A stretch of DNA of 64,000 bases from PALSA-693 sp963781155 (GCA_963781155.1 CAWAEC010000007.1:558001-622000), one strand, 5' to 3'. Positions 25,872 through 35,396 are shown, counted from the stretch's first letter. Program-made: numbers and translations. Notes: generated from the letters alone by a model not told the origin.

Positions 25872-26558
25872 ATGACCGTCGAATCGGCAGTCGAGCCTGC
25901 CGCGCCCTCGGAGGCCGAGTGGCGGTGGGCCCGAACTGTTGAAGCACGCGCCACCCGGGCCCACGGCCGGCGCACGTTGGCGAAGCTCCTGGATGCGGCC
26001 GTCGAGGAGTTCGCGGCGCACGGGTGGCACGGGGCACGGATGGCTCGCCTGGCCAAGCGGGCCGGGACGGCGCACGGTACCGTGTACGCATATTTCGCGG
26101 ACAAGGACGACCTGTTGTTCGCCTTGCGGCAGGACGCCGACGTCGAAATGCAGATGGCGCTACGGGCTATGCCCGAGTTGCTCAGTGGCCCCGACGGGTT
26201 CTCCAGTTTGCGGACGTGGGTGGCGGAGATCTGCAAATGCTTCCGGCGCTATGCGCCCGTGGCCCACGCGGTCGGCGAGGCGATGGCTGACGAGGAAAAC
26301 AGCCGCACCGGCCGGGCCGCCATGCGCGATCAACGGGATGTGTTGGCCGTCTTCGAGGAACGAATACGCAGCGCCTCACCTGGGCTCGACGCACCGATGG
26401 TGGCTCTGTGCATCTACGCGTTGTTGGAAGGCTCCAACGAAGCGGTGTACCTGGGTGAACTGATGGTGACCGAGGATGAGCTGGTGGCCGGCATCGCCGA
26501 GTTCGTCCAGCGATCGATCTTCGGCGCAGACGCGGCCCAGCCCCACCGCAGCGCCTAA
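25872..26558 (+). CDS. TetR family transcriptional regulator (paralogue of the one at 43861)
   Basis: 228 residues. The DNA-binding domain has Arg-Ala-His-Gly-Arg-Arg-Thr-Leu-Ala-Lys-Leu-Leu-Asp-Ala-Ala and the helix-turn-helix ending Ala-Gly-Thr-Ala-His-Gly-Thr-Val-Tyr-Ala-Tyr-Phe, followed by Lys-Asp-Asp-Leu-Leu-Phe-Ala-Leu. The same blocks occur almost unchanged at 43861, so the two regulators probably bind related operators. The ligand domain ends with a helix containing Leu-Glu-Gly-Ser-Asn-Glu-Ala-Val-Tyr. The enoyl-CoA hydratase gene follows within 77 bp. Confidence 0.87.
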   Translation: MTVESAVEPAAPSEAEWRWARTVEARATRAHGRRTLAKLLDAAVEEFAAHGWHGARMARLAKRAGTAHGTVYAYFADKDDLLFALRQDADVEMQMALRAMPELLSGPDGFSSLRTWVAEICKCFRRYAPVAHAVGEAMADEENSRTGRAAMRDQRDVLAVFEERIRSASPGLDAPMVALCIYALLEGSNEAVYLGELMVTEDELVAGIAEFVQRSIFGADAAQPHRSA

Positions 26559-26634
26559 AAGGTCCACCGCGGCCGTACCTGGTCACCGGTTCATCGGTTG
26601 GCCGCGGTACGTCAACGTGATAGACCCGTTTCAT

Positions 26635-27465
26635 ATGGATACGCCTGACTATCGGACCATCCTCGTCGCGGCGGACGATGGCGTGGCTGTCGTCACGTTG
26701 AACCGGCCTGAGCAACTGAATGCTTTCACGCCCCGCATGGGGCGCGAACTCGGTCATGCGTTCAGTCGTCTCGAGACGTCGGATGAAGTGAGGGTCATCG
26801 TGGTGACCGGAGCCGGCCGGGCCTTCTGCGCCGGAGCCGCGCTCGATGATGAAGGCAGCACCTTTCAGGCCGGAGCTCACCAGGTGGAAGACGAGATCGG
26901 CCCTCCCCTGTCCGACATGTCACCGTGGGAAATGACGACCCCAGTGCTGGCTGCCATCAACGGGGCCGCAGTCGGTCTCGGACTCACCTATCCCCTGTTG
27001 TGGGACATACGCCTGGCCGCGGAGGACGCCAAGCTGGCATTCCCGTTTACTCGGCGCGGGCTCATCCCTGAGGGTAATTCCCTCTGGCTGTTGAGCCGGG
27101 CCATCGGCTCGTCCCGGGCGCTGGAGCTGTTGCTCACGGGCCGGACCTTCACCGGAGCCGAGGCCGCCGAACTGGGGTTGGTCTCGCAGGCCCTTCCTGC
27201 GGCAAAGGTGCTCGACGCCACCCTCGAGATCGCCCATGGCATAGCCCGGTACGCGGCGCCGGCTTCCGTTGCCGCCACCAAACGAATGTTCTACGAGCAG
27301 CTCGCGTCTGCCGACCGAGCTGAATCTCGAGCGGTGGAACGAGCAGCCTTCTCCTGGTATGTCAGTCAACCGGATGCCCAGGAGGGCATCACCTCGTTTT
27401 TGGAAAGACGGCCGCCGGCGTGGCGCATGTCGAAGCACACCGCCCCTCCGCCGGGAGACCAATAG
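26635..27465 (+). CDS. Enoyl-CoA hydratase/isomerase (crotonase) family protein
   Basis: 276 residues from ATG 26635. The crotonase pattern is complete: Leu-Asn-Arg-Pro-Glu-Gln-Leu-Asn-Ala-Phe, the first oxyanion-hole segment Gly-Arg-Ala-Phe-Cys-Ala-Gly-Ala, and the second, Ile-Asn-Gly-Ala-Ala-Val-Gly-Leu-Gly. Of the two usual acid residues, Glu in Leu-Ile-Pro-Glu-Gly is present but the earlier one appears to be Thr/Arg (Phe-Pro-Phe-Thr-Arg-Arg). Hydratase, isomerase or hydrolase activity is therefore open. It probably acts in beta-oxidation of an unusual acyl-CoA. It follows the TetR gene in the same direction. Confidence 0.85.
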   Translation: MDTPDYRTILVAADDGVAVVTLNRPEQLNAFTPRMGRELGHAFSRLETSDEVRVIVVTGAGRAFCAGAALDDEGSTFQAGAHQVEDEIGPPLSDMSPWEMTTPVLAAINGAAVGLGLTYPLLWDIRLAAEDAKLAFPFTRRGLIPEGNSLWLLSRAIGSSRALELLLTGRTFTGAEAAELGLVSQALPAAKVLDATLEIAHGIARYAAPASVAATKRMFYEQLASADRAESRAVERAAFSWYVSQPDAQEGITSFLERRPPAWRMSKHTAPPPGDQ

Positions 27466-27508
27466 CCGCTGCCCCGGGGCGGCAGTGGTATCGCAAAACC
27501 CGGAAACG

Positions 27509-27563
27509 TGTGTCTCGCACAGCGAAGCGAACATTCCTCGCCGTTCGTTGACAGCGAGACACA
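27509..27563. repeat. 10-bp inverted repeat with inner 5-bp stem
   Basis: TGTGTCTCGC at 27509-27518 and GCGAGACACA at 27554-27563 are perfect inverted arms. Inside them CGAAC at 27528-27532 can pair with GTTCG at 27543-27547. It lies between the enoyl-CoA hydratase stop and the ligase remnant at 27609. It may be a terminator or an operator; TTGACA at 27548 overlaps it. Confidence 0.5.
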
Positions 27564-27608
27564 ACAGTCAATCAGCTAGTCTGGCCGTGCCAGGAGGGAG
27601 GACCGGCC

Positions 27609-27791
27609 GTGCAACTACCCGAGCTGGACTATGCGCCGACGATGCCCGCGACGGTGCGGCGGTCGGCGAGATTGCACGGCGACCGGCCCTTTATCGTGAT
27701 GCCCGATCGGCGTATGACCTTCGCGCAGGCGGAGCAGGCTTCGAGGCAGCTGCCGGCCCGGTTCCGCCCGCCGCGGCCCTCGCCGGGCTGA
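27609..27791 (+). pseudogene. Truncated N-terminus of an AMP-forming acyl-CoA ligase
   Basis: 60 codons from GTG 27609, behind a GGAGGGAGG-rich site. The sequence Leu-Asp-Tyr-Ala-Pro-Thr-Met-Pro-Ala-Thr-Val-Arg-Arg-Ser-Ala, then Arg-Met-Thr-Phe-Ala-Gln-Ala-Glu, is the standard beginning of a fatty-acyl-CoA ligase. It stops at 27791, and no later ligase motif follows in any frame before the next gene ends at 27834. The rest, about 450 residues, is missing, so this is a remnant or the product of a bad join. Confidence 0.6.
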
Positions 27792-27833
27792 GGCTGTCAC
27801 TCCTGGCTGAGCGGGCAAGCCAGGCCCGGCCTG

Positions 27834-28709
27834 TCAGCGGCCTATGACCTGGCCGGCGAACCGGCGCAGATTGTCTACTTTCTCGGTCAGTGACTCTGGA
27901 TCGGGATCCAGCCCGTAAGGGTTAAACCGGCCCACTCCGCCTGCCGTATGCGTCACCCCTAACTCTTCGAGCCGTTTTATCCCGTCAGGTGTGAACGAGT
28001 CCTCGGTGGTGGCGTGAATCTCGAACGGCTGATCGTCGCGGCCGCATTCGGCGCGCCATCTGGAGAGCTTGGCCAGCATCCCGGCGAGCTGTGCGGTCGT
28101 CGACCCCGCGGCGATCCAGCCGTCCCCCAGCCGGGCTGCACGGCGCAGGTTGGCGTCGCTGTGCCCGCCGATCAGGATCGGTACCGGTCGGGACGGCACG
28201 GGGTTGAGCTTGATCGGGTCGAAGCAGTAGTGGCTGCCCTGAAAGCTGAAATAGTCTCCGCTGCACAGTCCGCGGACGATCTCGATGCACTCGTCGAAGC
28301 GACTCGCCCGGTCAACCCAGTCCAGACCGACGATCTCGTAGTCGTCCGGCCACGGGCTCGACCCCACACCGAGGCCGAAACGGTTACCGACCATTACCGC
28401 GAGCGAGCTCACCTCTTTGGCGAAGATCACCGGGTGACGGATCGGCATCTTCAGCACCGACGTGTAGAACGCAATCGACGTGGTGACCGCGCCCATCGCC
28501 GCGATGGCAATGAGCGGCTCGATGAAGGGCTTGTTCTCGAGAAACTCCCGGGTCCCGTCCGCGTTGTAGGGATACGTAGACGAGGACGTCAACGGGTAGC
28601 AGATGCTGTCCGGCACCGATATGCCGTTGTAGCCCGACTCCTCCGCCGCCTGCGCCAGCGGCACGTAGAACTCCGGGTCGGTCATCGCCACGTTCGCGAG
28701 AAACTTCAC
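27834..28709 (-). CDS. LLM-class F420-dependent oxidoreductase
   Basis: 291 residues with the luciferase-like fold: Ala-Glu-Glu-Ser-Gly-Tyr-Asn-Gly-Ile-Ser-Val-Pro-Asp-Ser near residue 23, Phe-Gly-Leu-Gly-Val-Gly-Ser-Ser-Pro-Trp, and Arg-Pro-Val-Pro-Ile-Leu-Ile-Gly-Gly-His-Ser-Asp. The compact length and this spacing resemble F420-dependent actinobacterial members. The substrate is unknown. The downstream end lies close to the truncated ligase at 27609. The epimerase gene is upstream on the same strand (69 bp gap), so the two may be co-transcribed. Confidence 0.82.
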   Translation of the reverse strand: MKFLANVAMTDPEFYVPLAQAAEESGYNGISVPDSICYPLTSSSTYPYNADGTREFLENKPFIEPLIAIAAMGAVTTSIAFYTSVLKMPIRHPVIFAKEVSSLAVMVGNRFGLGVGSSPWPDDYEIVGLDWVDRASRFDECIEIVRGLCSGDYFSFQGSHYCFDPIKLNPVPSRPVPILIGGHSDANLRRAARLGDGWIAAGSTTAQLAGMLAKLSRWRAECGRDDQPFEIHATTEDSFTPDGIKRLEELGVTHTAGGVGRFNPYGLDPDPESLTEKVDNLRRFAGQVIGR

Positions 28710-28778
28710 GGATCACTCCGTGCGTCTCGCCGCTGCGGCACGTGGCTCCTGTAGCCAGCTCTTGGTCCGGTCACCTTC

Positions 28779-29705
28779 TCATTCACCTGCCTTTGCCACG
28801 AGGTCGGGATAGGAGTTCTCGGCGAGCCTCCGGAATCCCTCCCGCCATCCCACTGTGGTCTGTCCGATCAGAGCGTGCATCCTGGTGACATCCACCGCCA
28901 CGCTCGGGATGGTCATGTCGGTGGCGACCAGCTTGGGTTCGATCCCCACCAAGCCGCCCATAAAGTCACACCATTCCTCGATGCTGACAGTTTCGTTCCC
29001 AGCCCAGTTGACAATGGTGGCGGGTACCGACGCAACCGCCAGCAACTTCGGAATCAAGGCGACCAGGTCGTCCTCGTGGATCGGGTTGTAGACGGTAGGG
29101 GAGTCGGCGTGCACGTAGACCTCCGTGCCTGCCACCATCCCGTCGAGATGGATCCGTGGCCAACCCCATGTGTCCCCATAGGGCACGTTCAATCGGGCGA
29201 TCGTGACCGGCACGCCGAGCAGTCGGCCCGCCGCTCGGGCCACGGCCTCGCCCGCGATCTTGCTGATGCTGTACGTGACCAAGCCCGCCGGCCGGTGATT
29301 GTCGCCCAACGGGTCGGTTTCGCGGAAGGCGTGGTGTCCGTCGGGTTGGTAGACGCCGGTGCTGGAACAATGCAAAAACGCCTTGGCGCTTCGGCAGTGG
29401 CCCATGAGCAGCGCGGCCCCCTCGGCGTTGGTTGCCAGCGCCGTGTCGAAGTCGGGCGGGTGTGCCACCGCGAAGTTGAGGACGTAATCGAAGTCCTCCG
29501 GCACCCCCGACAGGTCGGCGTCGATGAGGTCAGCGGTGACGGGGTGGATACCCGCGTTCTCGACTCGCTCACGACTGCCCGGTGCGCTGTAGCGTGCCAG
29601 TCCCCACACCTCAGAGCCTCCGGCCGCCAGACGCTCCGCCACCGGGAACCCGACCAAGCCGGTCAGCCCGGTGATCAGGATTCGCTGACCCTCGAGTTCA
29701 GTCAT
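28779..29705 (-). CDS. NAD-dependent epimerase/dehydratase-type extended SDR
   Basis: 308 residues. ATG 29705 is chosen because the Rossmann motif Ile-Thr-Gly-Leu-Thr-Gly-Leu-Val-Gly then starts at about residue 10. Extended-SDR features are Gly-Leu-Ala-Arg-Tyr-Ser, Asp-Ala-Asp-Leu-Ser-Gly, a Ser-Ser-Thr before the active site, and Tyr-Ser-Ile-Ser-Lys as the catalytic Tyr-x-x-x-Lys. It is one of three related copies (with 46674 and 47683) that share Glu-Val-Trp-Gly-Leu-Ala-Arg. The substrate may be a non-sugar such as a CoA ester or steroid; that is inference. Confidence 0.83.
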   Translation of the reverse strand: MTELEGQRILITGLTGLVGFPVAERLAAGGSEVWGLARYSAPGSRERVENAGIHPVTADLIDADLSGVPEDFDYVLNFAVAHPPDFDTALATNAEGAALLMGHCRSAKAFLHCSSTGVYQPDGHHAFRETDPLGDNHRPAGLVTYSISKIAGEAVARAAGRLLGVPVTIARLNVPYGDTWGWPRIHLDGMVAGTEVYVHADSPTVYNPIHEDDLVALIPKLLAVASVPATIVNWAGNETVSIEEWCDFMGGLVGIEPKLVATDMTIPSVAVDVTRMHALIGQTTVGWREGFRRLAENSYPDLVAKAGE

Positions 29706-29973
29706 CTCCCGCAGCCTAATTCGTTCCGTCCGGCATCGCCGTGTTTCGAGGTCCGAGGAATCGATGGCGTCGCCGAGGCCTGTCCGCCGCACCCTGCCCG
29801 TGACAAGACAGGGGTGTCAGAGTCGGGTTGACGGCGCCGCATTGTCCGGGCAAGATGGAGCGCAGCGCTATTTGAGCATCGCGTGCCTCGACGCGGGGAA
29901 GCGCCCGTACACCACAGGCACAAATTGCCAGTCGTCCGTGCCGGTGGCACGGTCCGTTCTGGAGGGGAGAACC

Positions 29974-31518
29974 ATGCCGTCCTTCTTCGACGCTATTGCC
30001 GCTCACGCCGAGGCCATGCCGGGCGCGTTGGCGCTCATCAGTGAGGAGGACGGAACCCGGACCTACGCAGAACTCGTCGGCCGGTCCGCCGCTCTCGCTG
30101 CGGGTCTCGGGAAGGGGCTGGGCGTACAGCCGACCGAGCGACTGTGCATATGGGCGGTGAACCAACCGGCCTGGGCGGAGGTCTACATGGGGGCCAGTGC
30201 AGGAGCATTCGCCACCGTGGCAGCCAACCCTGAATGGACCGACGACGAGATGGCCTTCATCCTCGAGCACTCTGAGACCGCCGTGATCGTTTGCGACGCG
30301 AACCTGGCCGAGCGAGCGCTGAAGCTCGCCCAGACGCTCCCGGGAGTCAGGCACGTGGTCGCGATTGAAGCCGGCACGCGTCCGGTCCCTGAGGGAGCCA
30401 TTGGCTACGGGCACCTCCTGGCGACGGCACCCCCTGACCCGGTCTCCTCGCTGCCCGATCCCACCGGTTTCGAGCTTCCGGCCCACATCATGTACACGTC
30501 CGGTACGACGGCGGGCCGCCCGAAGGCGGTCATGGGGCAGATCACCGGGACCTCGATGATCGACTACCAGGAGATGTTCGGGCTGACCCCACGCGATCGA
30601 GGAGTGGTGGTGACGCCCTTCTTCCATGGCAACGGCATGGGCGGGCTCACGTCGGCCCTCCTGTACGGCGCCAGCGTCGTCTTCCCCCGCAGGTTTTCGG
30701 CGCGGCGCTTTTGGCCCCTGGTCGACCTCTACCGGCCGACGTATCTCTTCACTCTGTCCTCGATCGTGAACATTCTGATGGGGCGCCCGCCGAACCCGCT
30801 CGAGCGCCGGCACAATCTGCGCGTCGGGGTCGTCCTGGGCGCCGCTGCCAGCGCCCCGCTCATCGAAAATCGGTTTGGCTTCGCGGTCGTGGACTGGTAC
30901 GGCATGACGGAGGCGGGTATGGGTACCTACACCCGATTGAACGAGGAACGCCGGCCCGGATCAGCCGGAAAAAGGTTCCTTGACTCGACGATGACAATTC
31001 TCCGGGAGGACGGCAGCGAAGCGTCGCCGGGTGAGGTGGGCGAGGTGGTCTTCCGGCTCGGCACGATCACTTTCAACGGCTACCTGAAGGACGAAGAAGC
31101 GAGCCAGGCTGTCATGGACGGTCGGTTCTTTCATACCGGTGATCTCGGATATTTCGACGAGGACGGCTACTTCTACTTTGTGGACCGGCTCAAGGACATC
31201 GTCCGGCGGGGAGGAGAGAACATCTCGTCGATGGAAATCGAGACTGTCATGCGGGGCTTTCCTGGTGTTGGCGACGTCGCCATCGTCGGGAGACCAGATC
31301 CACTGCTCGGTGAACGGGTCATCGCCTTCGTGGTGCCGGGCGAGCAAGGACCGCCGGATATCGAGGCGCTGACTGCGCACGTCGGTGCCCATCTGGCCCA
31401 ATTCAAGGTACCGGAGGCCGTGTACATGATCGACGAATTGCCGAGGACCGCCACCGGCAAGATCATCAAGAAGCAGCTTCGAGAGAAGCTGCCAGCCGAG
31501 GAGCCCCGAGTTGGCTGA
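29974..31518 (+). CDS. AMP-forming acyl-CoA synthetase (ANL superfamily)
   Basis: 514 residues from ATG 29974 behind GGAGGGGAG. All adenylation motifs are visible: the P-loop Tyr-Thr-Ser-Gly-Thr-Thr-Ala-Gly-Arg-Pro-Lys (about 165-180), Trp-Tyr-Gly-Met-Thr-Glu-Ala-Gly, Thr-Gly-Asp-Leu-Gly, Arg-Arg-Gly-Gly-Glu-Asn-Ile-Ser, and the C-terminal Pro-Arg-Thr-Ala-Thr-Gly-Lys-Ile with the catalytic lysine. It converts a carboxylic acid, ATP and CoA to acyl-CoA, AMP and pyrophosphate. Length and layout are normal. It overlaps the next gene, an NDP-forming synthetase-like protein, by eight bases. Confidence 0.92.
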   Translation: MPSFFDAIAAHAEAMPGALALISEEDGTRTYAELVGRSAALAAGLGKGLGVQPTERLCIWAVNQPAWAEVYMGASAGAFATVAANPEWTDDEMAFILEHSETAVIVCDANLAERALKLAQTLPGVRHVVAIEAGTRPVPEGAIGYGHLLATAPPDPVSSLPDPTGFELPAHIMYTSGTTAGRPKAVMGQITGTSMIDYQEMFGLTPRDRGVVVTPFFHGNGMGGLTSALLYGASVVFPRRFSARRFWPLVDLYRPTYLFTLSSIVNILMGRPPNPLERRHNLRVGVVLGAAASAPLIENRFGFAVVDWYGMTEAGMGTYTRLNEERRPGSAGKRFLDSTMTILREDGSEASPGEVGEVVFRLGTITFNGYLKDEEASQAVMDGRFFHTGDLGYFDEDGYFYFVDRLKDIVRRGGENISSMEIETVMRGFPGVGDVAIVGRPDPLLGERVIAFVVPGEQGPPDIEALTAHVGAHLAQFKVPEAVYMIDELPRTATGKIIKKQLREKLPAEEPRVG

Positions 31519-33642
31519 CCAACCTGATTTCGCGGGTGGATTCGATCCGTCCAGCCGGCTCGCCGGCATGGACCGGGTTCTGTCGCCTCTCTCCATCGCC
31601 ATGGTCGGTGCGTCGAACAATCCAGCGAGTATTGGCGGCTGGGTGTATGCCAATCTGGCCCGGGCTTTCGGTGGTCCGCTGCACCCCATCCATCCCCGCG
31701 ACCCTGAGGTTCAGGGTCAGGCGGCGTTCCCATCGATCTCCGCCCTGCCCGAGGCCGTCGACCTCGCAGTGGTGGTGGTGCCGGCACCCGCCGTCCCGGC
31801 GGTAATTGATGAATGCGCCGAAAAAGGCGTGGGCGGCGCCGTGGTGATCACTTCAGGGTTCGCCGAGACCAGCGCAGAGGGCGCCGCCCTGCAGGCAAGG
31901 ATCTCTGACACGGCAACTTCAAGCGGTCTGCGAGTGGTGGGCCCCAACTGCATCGGTTTCATGAACCTTTTCGGTGGTGTGATGGCGAACTTCGCCCTCT
32001 CGCCCGCCCAGCCGCTCCCCGTCGCCGGGCCGGTAGCCCTCGTGTCGCAGAGCGGAGGCTTCGGCTCGTATATCACCACGAAGGCATTGCTGGCGGGTTT
32101 GCGTCTCGGATGGTTCGTCAGCACCGGGAACGAGTGCGATGTCAATATCGCCGCCGTACTGCGCTACCTTGTCGAGCGCGACGAGACCAGGGTGGTCATG
32201 GTCTTCAGCGAGACCCTGCGCGACCCGGACCTTTTCATCGACACTGCCCTCCGGGCGGCCGAACTGGACAAGCCGATCGTCCTCCTGAAGGCGGGGAGGT
32301 CCGAGACCGCAGCCAGGGCCGCCCTCAGTCACACGGCCTCCATGGTGGGTTCGGCTCAGGTGTTCGACGCGGTCGCCCGCCAGTACGGCGTTTATGTGGT
32401 CAGCTCGATGGAAGAGATGCTCGACCTGGGCATGATTTTCCAGGACGGCCGGCGGGTCAGCGATCGGCGGGTCGCCATACTGACCACATCTGGTGGAGCC
32501 GGGGTACTCCTGGCTGATGCCTGCACGGGCGCCGGGCTGAGCATCCGGAATTGCCGGCAGATGAACAGGAGACGCTGGCAGCCATCATGCCGCAGCCGTT
32601 CTATGGCAGCACCACCAACCCGGTTGACACGACAGCTCAGGTAGTGAACTCACCCGGCGCCTACGAGAAGGTGCTTTCCGCAGTTGGCCAGAGCGAGTCG
32701 GTCGACATGCTGGTGGCGGTCACGTGGGCCTCACCAAGTCCGTCCAATGATGCCCTGATCGCGTACTATAAGTCGACTGACCGGCCCGTGGCGCTCACGT
32801 CCACAGCCTGGATGGACGAGTTTCAGGTGGCCGGTCTGCCGACCTACACCGATCCTCTTCGCGCTGCGAACGCCCTGGGCGCGCTGACCCGCCAGTCGCT
32901 GCGGTCCTCCGTAACGGGTCTTCCCCAGGACTGGAAACCTGATGCGAAACGGGTTGACCGGGTGTCCAAACTCTTGCCCGCACCGAAAAGCCAACGCGCT
33001 CTACTCGAATCCACGTCCAAACAGGTACTCGCGGCGTATGGCATCCCGGTCACGCGGGAGACAACAGTCACGAGCGCCGACGCCGCGATCGCGGCAGCGC
33101 AAAATCTCGGCCGACCAATAGCACTGAAGGTGATGTCGTACCAACTGCCGCACAAGACGGATGCCGGTGCCATCCGGCTCGGGGTGGTCGGTGCCGACGC
33201 CGTGCGACGGGAATACGACGAGATGCTGGCGGAGGTGTCTCGACGTGCGCCGGAGGCCACCATCGACGGAGTGCTCGTGCAAGACATGGTCCCGGCCCGC
33301 CTGGAGATGATGTGCGGTCTTCATCGCGATCCGGTGTTCGGGGCGATGGTCGCCGTCGGATTGGGAGGGACCGTCGTGGAGATCCTGAGCGAGGCGGCCT
33401 TGTTGAGACCACCGTTCGATCTGGAGCAGGCGAAAGCAGCATTGGGCGGGGTCTTGGGTGGTCGATTGTTGGACAGCGCGAGAGGCCTCACCCCGCCGGA
33501 GCAGCAGCAGATGGCGGAAGTGATGGTGGGGGTGGGGACGCTCGCTCTCGAATTCGACGCCATTGCCGAAATCGACATCAATCCCATCCGGGTGGCAGAC
33601 GGCCAGGTTGTCGCTGCCGACGCCCTCATCATCCTCCGATGA
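31511..33642 (+). CDS. NDP-forming acyl-CoA synthetase/acetate-CoA ligase-like fusion (frameshift near 32545)
   Basis: About 710 residues from TTG 31511. The N-terminal half has the CoA-binding domain (Val-Gly-Ala-Ser-Asn-Asn-Pro-Ala-Ser-Ile-Gly) and succinyl-CoA-ligase-like domain (Val-Gly-Pro-Asn-Cys-Ile-Gly, Val-Ser-Gln-Ser-Gly-Gly-Phe), with the likely phosphohistidine in Ala-Leu-Ser-His-Thr-Ala-Ser-Met. The C-terminal part is an ATP-grasp domain with Lys-Val-Met-Ser-Tyr-Gln-Leu-Pro-His-Lys-Thr-Asp-Ala-Gly and Glu-Ile-Asp-Ile-Asn-Pro-Ile. The family forms acyl-CoA with ADP or GDP release. One missing base near 32545 separates the halves; restoring it gives Leu-Ser-Ile-Pro-Glu-Leu-Pro. Overlap with the ANL ligase suggests a joint function. 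Confidence 0.85.
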
Positions 33643-33697
33643 CGTCCCGGAGGATGAAGCAAATGCACAGGACGAGCGAGAACAGGAGCGTTACCGC

Positions 33698-34143
33698 ATG
33701 GCCGCAGCCGTGATCGACACACAACGGGACTATCACCTCTGGATCGGCGGCCAGCCGGTGAGCGGATCGGGGGAACCTACGACGTCGTCAATCCGGCCAC
33801 GGAAGAGGTCGTGGGATTGGCTCCTCAGGCCTCGGCGGACGATGCCCGTGCGGCGGCGGCGGCCGCCGCCGAGGCGTTCCCTGGTTGGTCCCGTACGACG
33901 GCCGAGGAGCGGGCCACATTGCTCAATAGGGCGGCGGACCTGTTGACCGAGCGCTACGCCGAATTCGTCCCGCTCGTCCAGGCCGAGACCGGGTCGACGA
34001 TGGCGATGGCGCAGATGGCCCAGGTGGGCGGAACCATCGGCCGGATACGGCGTTACGCTCGAGGCGCGCTGGAGGCTCTCGATGTCTCCCTGATGCCGGT
34101 ACCGAATGTGGGTGGCGGCCCTGACGGTGTCTGGCCTGCCTGA
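33698..34143 (+). pseudogene. Aldehyde dehydrogenase N-terminal fragment (frameshifted and truncated)
   Basis: About 148 codons from ATG 33698, with AGGAG upstream. The first 25 residues (Tyr-His-Leu-Trp-Ile-Gly-Gly-Gln-Pro-Val) and, after a frame change near 33775, Tyr-Asp-Val-Val-Asn-Pro-Ala-Thr-Glu-Glu-Val then Phe-Pro-Gly-Trp-Ser and Arg-Ala-Asp-type helices match the start of NAD-dependent aldehyde dehydrogenases. The protein stops at 34143, long before the NAD-binding and catalytic Cys regions. The next gene ends 18 bp away on the other strand. This is a real truncation or an assembly junction. Confidence 0.7.
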
Positions 34144-34160
34144 GGCCGCTCAGAACCGCC

Positions 34161-35396
34161 TCAGGGCCGGAGCACGTCGGGCGGCTCGGACGCCTTGAAC
34201 TGGTAGAGCTTTTCGGCGTTCCCCCGGAGGATCTTGTACTGCACCTCCGGGGACAGCCCGGCTGCGTCGAGCCGCTCGCGGGCCAGCTTCAACGAGTGGG
34301 GCCAGGTCGTGTCGGAGTGCGGGTAGTCGCACTCGATCATGACGTTGTCCTCGCCGACGACGTCGAGCATCCGCAGCCCGATCGCGTCGTCGATGAAGCA
34401 GCCGTAGAAGTGCTCCCGGTAGTCGCCGTAGACGTCGATCTTGTCCGTGTCGATCTGGGTGTCGTAGTCCTGCACCGGCCCGACGTTGCCGAGGCGCCTG
34501 GCCTTTGGCGACCCAGAAGCGCTGGGTCGTCGTAGACCTGCTGGGCCCGCTGCGAGGACCCACGGGATCCACCCGATCGAGCCCTCGGACAGGGCGATCT
34601 TGAGATTGGGGTACGTGTTGAAGAGCCCGCTGAAGATCCAGTCCATGAGGCAGCCGGCCGGGCGGATCATGCCGAGCGAGAAGTTCGCCATGAACGGCGA
34701 GTCGCTCGAGATCCGGTGGAAGGTGGACGACGATCCGATGTGGATGGACAGCACCATCTGCAGATCGTTGGCCGTGCGCAGCACGGGGTCCCAGTGGCCG
34801 GTGTGGATGGTGGGCAGGCCCAGCGGCTCGAAGTTCTCCGAGAAGCAGAACGACCGGCAGCCCTTGGCGTAGACCCGCTCCAGCTCCTTGGCCGCCAGGG
34901 CCGGGTCCCAGAGCGGGATGATGGCCAGGGGGATGTAGCCGGCCCGGGGTCGGTGGCGCACCACTCGTCGATCATCCAGTCGTTGTAGGCCTGGACGCAG
35001 ATCAGGGCGAGGTCCTTGTCCTTGGCCTCCCAGAAGGTCTGGCCGCAGAAACGGGGGAACGACGGGAAGTTGAGCGAACGCCAGGATGCCCGGCATCGTT
35101 CATATCCAGCAGCCGAGCCTTGGGGTCATAGCAGCCGGGCCGCATCTCGCTGTACGGGAAGCCAACGGGCGTGATGTCTTCCGGGCGCCGGCCGGCGCTG
35201 GCCCCGAGGCCCCCCGTCTCCTGGCGGATGTCCTCGTAAGCCCAGACCTCGCGTGCCCCTGTCATCGACGATGACGCGGGGAGCGATGTCCTTGTACTTG
35301 GACGGGCACACGGTCCTGCCAGACATTGGGTGGCTCGATGATGTGGTCGTCCACCGACGTGATCCAATTCAGGTCATATTCGGTTTCGCTGGCCAT
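34161..35396 (-). CDS. Amidohydrolase-2 family protein, heavily frameshifted
   Basis: About 412 codons from ATG 35396 (Met-Ala-Ser-Glu-Thr-Glu-Tyr) to a stop at 34161. The start Val-Asp-Asp-His-Ile-Ile-Glu-Pro-Pro-Asn-Val-Trp, the middle Gly-Tyr-Ile-Pro-Leu-Ala-Ile-Ile-Pro-Leu-Trp-Asp and His-Ile-Gly-Ser-Ser-Ser, and the end Glu-Cys-Asp-Tyr-Pro-His-Ser-Asp-Thr-Thr-Trp-Pro-His-Ser all match the intact homologue at 41273. At least four frame changes lie between about 34500 and 35290. Each side still reads as conserved sequence in some frame, so poor sequence quality is more likely than decay. The predicted function is the same type of metal-dependent hydrolase or decarboxylase. Confidence 0.65.
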
